Source of the DNA: an uncultured Clostridia bacterium
GTDB taxonomy: Bacteria > Bacillota > Clostridia > Christensenellales > CAG-314
NCBI GenBank assembly: GCA_937875645.1
Contig: CALLXO010000267.1
Coordinates: 1-5,491, forward strand
Reading direction: 5' to 3'
DNA: 5,491 nt
The position numbers and the translations under genes were made by a program. Positions 1 to 5,491 of the stretch are shown piece by piece (within the stretch, counting starts at the first letter, position 1; the number at the start of each line of letters is the position of its first letter). The notes beneath the pieces were generated by a model. It did not search any database and was not told the DNA's origin. It was given only the letters and a program-made list of their open reading frames with translations.

Positions 1-1
1 G

Positions 2-769
2 GAAATTACTCTTTTAGGGCAAAATGTCAACAGTTACGGCAAGGACTTAAAAGACGGCACCAGCTTTGCGTTGTTAATCAATAAGTTAGCAGAAATAGAG
101 GGTCAATACAAGTTGCGTTTTATGACAAGCCACCCTAAAGATTTTAACATTGATGTAATAGAAGCGATTGCTTCTAATCCGCATGTTTGCCACACTATAC
201 ATTTACCAATTCAGAGCGGCAGCAACAATATGCTTAAAGTGATGAACCGCAAATATACCCGTGAGCAGTATCTTGATTTGGTCAGCAAAATTAGGGAAAG
301 AATGCCTGACGTGGGACTTACAACGGATATTATGGTAGGTTTTGCGGGCGAAACAGAAGAGGACTTTTTGGATACTTTAGATTTAGTTAAACAGGTGCGT
401 TTTAGTGGTATTTTCACCTTTATATATTCTCGCAGAATTGGCACGCCGGGATATGAAATGGAAAATCAAGTACCTATCTCAGTAAAAAAAGACCGCATAA
501 AACGTTTAATAGCCGCTCAAAACGTCATAGTTAAGGAAATAAGCAAAGAGCACGAAGGAAAAACCTTCGAAATTATTGTTGAGGGTAAAAACTCCAAATA
601 CAAAAATGATACTTATTGCGGCAGGACAGACGACGGAAGGCTTGTCAATTTTAGGAGTGACGTTGATTTAACGGGTAAAATAGTTTATGTAAAAATAAAA
701 ACCAGCGCTTCCGCCACTCTCTGGGGCGAATTGGTTGAAAAAATATATAAGAATAAGGCTGTTGAGTAA
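2..769 (+). CDS. miaB: MiaB, tRNA-2-methylthio-N6-dimethylallyladenosine synthase (5'-truncated, C-terminal part)
   Basis: Radical-SAM methylthiotransferase that adds a methylthio group at C2 of i6A37 in tRNAs reading codons beginning with U; cytosolic iron-sulfur enzyme. The open frame runs in from the left edge with no start; about 255 residues are present. It opens with EITLLGQNVNSYG, the MiaB-type strand after the radical-SAM cluster site (around residue 195 in a protein of about 440-450), so the N-terminal UPF0004 domain and the CxxxCxxC cysteines lie outside the window. Next come the radical-SAM barrel segments RFMTSHP, HLPIQSGSN, MNRKYTREQY and TTDIMVGFAGETEEDF. The usual YSxRxGTPAA segment reads YSRRIGTPGYEM here, a mild departure. 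A C-terminal TRAM RNA-binding domain (about bases 538-745) ends in LWGELV. The GQNVNSYG signature and the mutS neighbour favour MiaB over RimO or MtaB. An ATG or TTG around base 71 is internal, not the start. Confidence 0.95.
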   Translation, partial: EITLLGQNVNSYGKDLKDGTSFALLINKLAEIEGQYKLRFMTSHPKDFNIDVIEAIASNPHVCHTIHLPIQSGSNNMLKVMNRKYTREQYLDLVSKIRERMPDVGLTTDIMVGFAGETEEDFLDTLDLVKQVRFSGIFTFIYSRRIGTPGYEMENQVPISVKKDRIKRLIAAQNVIVKEISKEHEGKTFEIIVEGKNSKYKNDTYCGRTDDGRLVNFRSDVDLTGKIVYVKIKTSASATLWGELVEKIYKNKAVE

Positions 770-874
770 ACAAGAAAAACAATTAAAAGTAATTTGATTG
801 TATGTTTATTTCATTTTTTCTTATCTCAATAAAAAATCAGATTAATTATTTATAGCGACAAAAAGCGGAGAAAT
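770..874. other. miaB-mutS intergenic gap, no clear signals
   Basis: This is 105 bases of very AT-rich sequence. A weak all-AT hairpin (AATTA, 781-785, with TAATT, 790-794) is not followed directly by a clean T-run and is too weak to call a terminator. No -35/-10 pair with good spacing and matches stands out, although TTGATT at 794-799 could serve as a -35 box. Whether mutS is read from the miaB transcript or has its own promoter cannot be decided from the sequence. Only the mutS ribosome binding site near the right end can be identified. Confidence 0.6.
867..870 (+). promoter_or_regulatory. Ribosome binding site of mutS
   Basis: GGAG lies four bases before the ATG at 875. The core is good but the spacing is short, so initiation may be weaker than at mutL. 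It supports ATG 875 as the start, which also agrees with the family N-terminus (a short lead, then SPMMRQYL). Confidence 0.55.
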
Positions 875-3496
875 ATGGGCAAAACAGAAAACAATTTTTC
901 GCCAATGATGAGACAATATTTAACTACAAAGCAGGAATACAAAGATTGTATTCTCTTGTATCGTTTGGGCGATTTTTATGAAATGTTTTTTGATGATGCA
1001 CTTACAGCAAGCCGTGTGCTCGACATAACGCTTACGGGCAGGGATTGCGGCAGAGAGGAACGGGCGCCTATGTGCGGCGTGCCATATCACGCTGTAGACG
1101 CTTATATAGCCAAGCTAATAAATTCTGGCTATAAAGTAGCCGTGTGCGAACAGTTAGAAGACCCCTCTACTACCAAAAACATTGTAAAACGGGGAGTAGT
1201 TAGGGTGATTACTGCGGGTACTGCTATTGAGTCGGAAATTTTGTCAGAAAAAACAAACAATTTTTTAATGAGTTTATATTTTAATAACCAAAATTTTGGT
1301 GTTGCGTTTTGTGATTTATCCACGGGGGAGTTTTTCACTTGTGAGTTAAAGGACAATCAAATTTCCGCTTTAGAGGAAATTATGCTTGCGTTTAAACCGT
1401 CGGAAATAATTTGTAACAACCAAGCAATGGGCTTAAACGATAAACTGAAATTAATAGTAAACGGTACGCTGCCAAAAATGACGGTTTTTTATGATTGGGC
1501 ATATTCGCATAATAAAGCTGTTGATAGAATTTACCGTCAATATGGCGTTACGTCTTTAAAGGGTTTTGGGCTTGAAGGACTGCTAAATGCTTCCTCGGCA
1601 TGCGGAGCGTTGATTGAGTACCTTATGCAAACGCAAAAACGTACTTTGCCGCATTTAAAAAACATACGGCTTATTGACAGCGGACAATATATGTCCATTG
1701 ATATAAATACTCGCCGCAACCTTGAATTGACAAATAATGCCCGAGACTATTCCCGCTATGGTAGCCTTATTTGGCTAATTGACAAGACAAATACCGCAAT
1801 GGGAGGACGTAAACTTACTTCGTGGATTAATAGACCTCTCCAAAATTACCAACAAATACAAATGCGGTTAGATGCAACAGAGGAACTGTCAAAGGATTTT
1901 GTAACAAGAGAAACTCTTTTTGAGACAATGCGCACAATTAGGGATTTAGAGCGGCTGTGCACAAAACTGTCATATAAAACTGTAACGCCACGTGACTTGT
2001 TGGCAATAGAGCAAAGCCTTGCTAATGCCGCAACAATAAAAAATTGTCTGCAAAACGCCAAAAGCAAGCTATTGCAGAATACTTCGTCAGACATAGTAGT
2101 TGATGAAAGCATAACAGAATTGATTTCTGAAGCAATTACTCATGATGATTGCCCATCCGTAATTAAGGAGGGCGGATTTATTAATTTCGGTTTTGATAGT
2201 GAGTTAGATGACTACTTAAAGATAATTTCAAATAGTAGAGAATATTTGGACAAGCTAAGAGACAAAGAGAGAGAACTTACCGGCATTAAAAGCTTAAAAT
2301 GGGGTTACAATCGTGTCTTTGGATATTATTATGAGATTTCAAACAGCTTTAGAGATAGCATACCTAATACATACATAAGAAAACAGTCTTTATCTAATTG
2401 CGAGCGTTTTATTACTGAAGAACTAAAAATTGCAGAAGAAAAGATTTTGCATGCAAAAGAAAAAGCGCAACACCTCGAAATCCGCCTTTTTAACAAAATA
2501 GTGGAAATTCTAACACAAAAAATACCGCAAATACAAAAAACCGCTGATGCTTTTGCTGTTATTGATGTTTTGGTTAGTTTTGCTAAAACCGCCGTTCAAA
2601 ATAATTATATTAAGCCATGTTTAAACAAAAAAGACAGTACACTTAAAATTACTGAGGGACGTCACCCTATAGTGGAAAAATTTTTAAAAGGGGAAGATTT
2701 TATTGCCAACTGTGTCTATTTGGATAATCAAGATAACCGTACTATGATTTTGACAGGTCCCAATATGGCAGGTAAAAGCACTTATATGCGTCAAGTTGCT
2801 TTAATTGTGCTTATGGCGCACATCGGTTGTTTTGTGCCTGCTAAAGAAGCGCTTATCCCTTTAACGGATAAAATATTTACTCGAGTGGGTGCAAGTGACG
2901 AAATTTCTTTCAACCACAGCACCTTTATGGTAGAGATGGCGGAAGTAGCTTATATTATAAACAACGCTACAGACAAAAGCCTTATCATTTTAGATGAGGT
3001 AGGCAGAGGGACTTCAACTTTTGACGGCTTGAGTATTGCGTGGGCGGTGGTGGAGCATATAAGCGACAAAATAAAAGCTAAAACGCTTTTTGCTACTCAT
3101 TACCATCAGTTGACGGAATTAGAAGGCAGGTTAGATGGAGTAGTCAATTTTAAAATCGCCGTTAAGGAAATTGACGGCACAATTGTGTTTTTGCGAAAAA
3201 TAATACCGGGGGGTGCCAATCAAAGCTTCGGCATTGAAGTCGCCCGCCTTGCCGGCGTACCGCAAGAAGTTACTGACAGAGCAAAAGCAATTTTAGTTAA
3301 TTTAGAAAAAAACGATATAAACAAAAAGGTTTTTGAAATGCAAGCAGACGTAAAAGCTGACGACGCAAAAAAACTACAAGACAAAAAGCAAACTTTAATT
3401 TACGACAAGATAAAAAATATTAACATTAACAACTGCACACCGCTTGTTGCTTTTGATATTTTGAGCAATCTGACAGCCTTAATAAAGGAGGACTGA
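875..3496 (+). CDS. mutS: DNA mismatch repair protein MutS
   Basis: ATP-dependent sensor of mispairs and small loops that recruits MutL. The product has 873 residues, usual for bacterial MutS1 (about 850-880). Domain I (about 8-125) carries the mismatch-probing F34-Y35-E36 in GDFYEMF. The connector spans about 127-255. The lever/core follows, with NTRRNLEL near 280 and TAMGGRKL. The clamp (about 440-545) has GIKSLKWGYNRVFGYYYEIS and ERFITEELK. The ATPase domain (from about 577) has Walker A G628-T636 (GPNMAGKST), the signature region ending STFMVEM, Walker B with D707 and E708 (ILDEVGRGTSTFDG), and the switch histidine H742 (FATHYHQL). A Lys-rich linker (about 811-838) leads to QTLIY (839-843), where the clamp-binding motif usually lies, and a C-terminal oligomerisation segment (NNCTPLVAFDIL). 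Departures from consensus are A114 in TAGT (usually TPGT) and N680 in the signature (usually Gly). All catalytic motifs are intact, so it should be functional. It is not MutS2: domain I is present and there is no Smr domain. Confidence 0.98.
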   Translation: MGKTENNFSPMMRQYLTTKQEYKDCILLYRLGDFYEMFFDDALTASRVLDITLTGRDCGREERAPMCGVPYHAVDAYIAKLINSGYKVAVCEQLEDPSTTKNIVKRGVVRVITAGTAIESEILSEKTNNFLMSLYFNNQNFGVAFCDLSTGEFFTCELKDNQISALEEIMLAFKPSEIICNNQAMGLNDKLKLIVNGTLPKMTVFYDWAYSHNKAVDRIYRQYGVTSLKGFGLEGLLNASSACGALIEYLMQTQKRTLPHLKNIRLIDSGQYMSIDINTRRNLELTNNARDYSRYGSLIWLIDKTNTAMGGRKLTSWINRPLQNYQQIQMRLDATEELSKDFVTRETLFETMRTIRDLERLCTKLSYKTVTPRDLLAIEQSLANAATIKNCLQNAKSKLLQNTSSDIVVDESITELISEAITHDDCPSVIKEGGFINFGFDSELDDYLKIISNSREYLDKLRDKERELTGIKSLKWGYNRVFGYYYEISNSFRDSIPNTYIRKQSLSNCERFITEELKIAEEKILHAKEKAQHLEIRLFNKIVEILTQKIPQIQKTADAFAVIDVLVSFAKTAVQNNYIKPCLNKKDSTLKITEGRHPIVEKFLKGEDFIANCVYLDNQDNRTMILTGPNMAGKSTYMRQVALIVLMAHIGCFVPAKEALIPLTDKIFTRVGASDEISFNHSTFMVEMAEVAYIINNATDKSLIILDEVGRGTSTFDGLSIAWAVVEHISDKIKAKTLFATHYHQLTELEGRLDGVVNFKIAVKEIDGTIVFLRKIIPGGANQSFGIEVARLAGVPQEVTDRAKAILVNLEKNDINKKVFEMQADVKADDAKKLQDKKQTLIYDKIKNININNCTPLVAFDILSNLTALIKED
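3484..3491 (+). promoter_or_regulatory. Ribosome binding site of mutL
   Basis: AAAGGAGG is a full-strength Shine-Dalgarno, nine bases before the ATG at 3501. It lies within the last codons of mutS, whose stop (TGA, 3494-3496) falls between it and the mutL start. Ribosomes ending mutS therefore release on top of this site, consistent with translational coupling of MutS and MutL. Confidence 0.9.
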
Positions 3497-3500
3497 CATA

Positions 3501-5444
3501 ATGTCAAATATTAAAGTTTTACCCGAAAATATTTACAACCAAATAGCGGCAGGCGAGGTCATCGAACGCCCTGCTTCTGTTGTTAAGGAACTTGTCGAAA
3601 ATAGCATCGACGCCGGCGCACGCAACATCAGCATTTATATTAAAGGCGGCGGAATAGAAAGTATTACTATTGTAGACGACGGCACAGGCATTGAGAGCGA
3701 CGATGTGGAAACAGCTTTTATGCCCCATGCGACAAGTAAAATCACCAAGTGCGACGATTTAATGGAAATCAAGACGTTGGGGTTTAGAGGGGAAGCGCTT
3801 GCAACCGTAGCGGCGGTCAGCCATGTCACTATGTGGACAAAAACGGCAACAGATGACTTAGGCACGAAAATTGTAATCATAAACGGTCAGCAGGAAAGTA
3901 AAGAGTATTGCGCTATCAATTCGGCAGGCACAAAAATTGAAGTGTCTAAGCTGTTTTTTAATGTTCCAGCTCGCAAAAAATTTCTTAAACGCACCTCTTC
4001 CGAAACGGCAGAAATAACCAATGTCGTCTCTCGATTGATGCTTTCTAACCCCTATGTATCTTTTAGGTATGTAGTGGAGGGGAAGGACATCTTTGTGACA
4101 ACGGGAAACACTATAAGGGAAGTTATTTTTACGCTTTACGGCAAAGAAAATCTCGAAAATTCTTTTGTAATTGATAACGAATATAAGCACGTGACTGTAA
4201 ACGGCATAATTGGCGATGTTAACAATCTAAAACCAAACACAACCTATCAGACGGTTATTGTAAACGGGCGTTACGTTAAAGACGAAACGGTTTCTATTGC
4301 CGTCAGAAACGCTTTTTTCGGCTTGACAATGAAAAGGGAGTATCCCTTTTTTGTTATTAACATTGCTTTGCCTGCCGATTTGATTGACGTAAACGTACAT
4401 CCAAACAAAATGGAAGTGAGATACACCAACAGAGAGGACGTATACAGAGCGGTATACCATCCTATCAGAATTCATCTGGAGCAACAACGGTCAGTAAAAA
4501 CTGCGGCAGACCTTATAAATATATCTGCATTAAAAGATTTAAATGTACTTAATCCGCAAACTGAGCAATCAGATATTTTTTCCCTTTCTTACAATGAGAG
4601 TTATTTTAAAAAAGATAGATATACTTATAAAGGTGGCATTTTTATGAGGGAAAAAGAGAGTGCTGTCTTAACAAAACCCTCTAAATCGCATCCACATATA
4701 GACAAGCAGGATAATTATAAAAATTTCCTTTTATCACGAACAGAATCGAATTTTTATGAGGACGAAATTGACGAAACAGCGGCAGCGGACAGCAAAAACC
4801 CGATAAGCGACCTTGCGGAAAACATTGCCAAAACTGAAGACGCTTATTTTCAAACGGATACTACTACCTTTGCCGATTGCAAAACGATAGGCAACATATT
4901 TAACACCTACATAATTGCGGAAACCAGCAATCATTCGGCTTTGCTTATCATTGACCAACACGCAGCGCACGAACGAGTATTGTATGACAGATATATGTTG
5001 CAAATCGCAAGCGGCGCAGTACCCATGCAGCAATCTTTTGTTCCTTATATCTACTGTGCAACGGTAAATCAAATTGAGTTTTTTGAAAAAATTCAAACTA
5101 AGCTTTATACTTATGGGTTTGATATTTGCGTAAATGCCGAAGGAAAGTTAGAAATTAAAGGGTGGCCACAAGCTTTCAGCAGAGCGGATTTAAATTATTT
5201 TTTAAGCAGTTTGCTTGTTGATGAGCAAAAAGAAATTGACGTCAACAGTATTAATCAAAGTTACATAGCCAAAAAAGCCTGCAAAGCAGCAATAAAAGGG
5301 GGTATGGAACTTTCGCTTTTAGACGTGGATTATCTTTTTACTTGCTTAGACAGAGACAAAAATCTTAAATGTCCGCACGGAAGACCGATAGCGATAGCAA
5401 TAAAAAAATCAGCTTTTGATAAGATTTTTAAACGAATTTTCTGA
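3501..5444 (+). CDS. mutL: DNA mismatch repair protein MutL (endonuclease type)
   Basis: MutS-recruited ATPase and strand-nicking endonuclease of mismatch repair. It has 647 residues, slightly longer than Bacillus MutL (627). The N-terminal GHKL ATPase (about 1-330) shows E30 and N34 in KELVENSIDAGA, D59-D60-G61 in VDDGTGI, HATSKI (76-81), TLGFRGEAL (92-100), FNVPARKKFLK, NGRYV (255-259) and K303 in DVNVHPNKMEVRY. A variable, charged, Ser/Asn-rich linker (about 335-455) separates it from the dimerisation/endonuclease domain (about 457-647). That domain has the metal-site motif DQHAAHE (D485, H487, E491), ACK (C594), CPHGRP (C624, H626) and the terminal FKR (643-645). QQSFVP (510-515) sits where the sliding-clamp-binding motif (QEMIVP in B. 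subtilis) occurs. Position 496, usually Glu in DQHA(x)2E(x)4E, is Asp. The endonuclease motifs imply a MutH-independent pathway. The start is set by the strong ribosome binding site and by alignment with the E. coli N-terminus (one residue longer). It lies four bases after mutS and is probably cotranscribed with it. Confidence 0.98.
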   Translation: MSNIKVLPENIYNQIAAGEVIERPASVVKELVENSIDAGARNISIYIKGGGIESITIVDDGTGIESDDVETAFMPHATSKITKCDDLMEIKTLGFRGEALATVAAVSHVTMWTKTATDDLGTKIVIINGQQESKEYCAINSAGTKIEVSKLFFNVPARKKFLKRTSSETAEITNVVSRLMLSNPYVSFRYVVEGKDIFVTTGNTIREVIFTLYGKENLENSFVIDNEYKHVTVNGIIGDVNNLKPNTTYQTVIVNGRYVKDETVSIAVRNAFFGLTMKREYPFFVINIALPADLIDVNVHPNKMEVRYTNREDVYRAVYHPIRIHLEQQRSVKTAADLINISALKDLNVLNPQTEQSDIFSLSYNESYFKKDRYTYKGGIFMREKESAVLTKPSKSHPHIDKQDNYKNFLLSRTESNFYEDEIDETAAADSKNPISDLAENIAKTEDAYFQTDTTTFADCKTIGNIFNTYIIAETSNHSALLIIDQHAAHERVLYDRYMLQIASGAVPMQQSFVPYIYCATVNQIEFFEKIQTKLYTYGFDICVNAEGKLEIKGWPQAFSRADLNYFLSSLLVDEQKEIDVNSINQSYIAKKACKAAIKGGMELSLLDVDYLFTCLDRDKNLKCPHGRPIAIAIKKSAFDKIFKRIF

Positions 5445-5477
5445 TTTATCACATATATGACAGACACAGTAATTTAT

Positions 5478-5483
5478 AAAGGG
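5478..5483 (+). promoter_or_regulatory. Possible ribosome binding site of a gene beginning at the right edge
   Basis: AAAGGG is followed by an A-rich spacer and the final bases 'at'. If the next base is G, an ATG would start at 5490 with good spacing (six bases). No terminator-like hairpin lies between mutL and this point, so readthrough into a co-oriented gene is plausible. miaA is a common neighbour here in Clostridia, but nothing inside the window proves it. Confidence 0.35.
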
Positions 5484-5491
5484 TAAAAAAT

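Noticed and set aside
772..822. Inverted repeat AAGAAAAA (772-779) and TTTTTCTT (815-822) in the miaB-mutS gap
   Set aside because: The stem is nearly all A-T with a 35-base loop, far too weak for a terminator; such pairs are expected by chance in AT-rich DNA.
794..827. Candidate mutS promoter with -35 TTGATT or TTGTAT
   Set aside because: No hexamer with more than about three matches to TATAAT occurs at 16-18 bases spacing, so it cannot be supported.
2165..2172. Strong Shine-Dalgarno-like AAGGAGGG inside mutS
   Set aside because: No ATG, GTG or TTG lies at a usable distance downstream, and the bases encode the expected Lys-Glu-Gly-Gly stretch of MutS.
3858..4190. 110-codon open frame on the minus strand inside mutL
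   Set aside because: It lies wholly opposite conserved MutL ATPase codons, has no recognisable domain, and is explained by the low frequency of stop-complement codons there.
4734..5096. 120-codon open frame on the minus strand inside mutL
   Set aside because: It lies opposite the MutL linker and endonuclease domain; its Arg/Cys/Val-rich sequence looks like an antisense shadow with no family features.
5295..5306. AAAGGGGG directly before an in-frame ATG (M602) in mutL
   Set aside because: The spacing is only one base, too short for initiation, and a start there would give a fragment of the endonuclease domain lacking DQHA and ACK.
5457..5486. Nine-codon open frame (MTDTVIYKG) after mutL
   Set aside because: It has no Shine-Dalgarno at proper spacing and its end overlaps the likely ribosome binding site of the next gene; it is probably chance.

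Overview
The window looks like ordinary housekeeping chromosome from a low-GC Firmicute, most likely a member of the Clostridia. Three observations suggest this: the AT-rich composition and Lys/Asn/Ile-rich proteins, the gene order miaB-mutS-mutL on one strand, and a MutL with the endonuclease-type C-terminal domain found in bacteria that lack MutH. The standard genetic code fits all three genes. I cannot name a genus.

Layout: a 5'-truncated miaB (bases 2-769) encodes the C-terminal part of the tRNA methylthiotransferase. A 105-base AT-rich gap (770-874) follows, with no convincing terminator or promoter. A complete mutS (875-3496, 873 aa) comes next. Only four bases later is a complete mutL (3501-5444, 647 aa), whose strong Shine-Dalgarno lies inside the last codons of mutS. 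The last 47 bases (5445-5491) hold no gene. They end in a Shine-Dalgarno-like AAAGGG followed by A-rich sequence and 'at', so a further co-oriented gene may start at the window edge. In many Clostridia that gene is miaA, but this is inference only.

How the genes work together: MutS recognises mispairs and small loops. MutL is recruited by MutS and activated through the sliding clamp, and in this lineage it nicks the daughter strand itself. The close mutS-mutL spacing indicates translational coupling of the two partners. MiaB acts separately, completing the 2-methylthio modification at A37 of tRNAs reading codons that start with U. Its link to the mut genes is positional rather than mechanistic.

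I found no mobile element, CRISPR array, RNA gene or novel system. The points worth a second look are small: non-consensus residues at conserved sites of MutS (A114, N680) and MutL (D496), homopolymer tracts placed where slippage would remove functional tails of MutS and MutL, and a possible internal translation start in the MutL linker.
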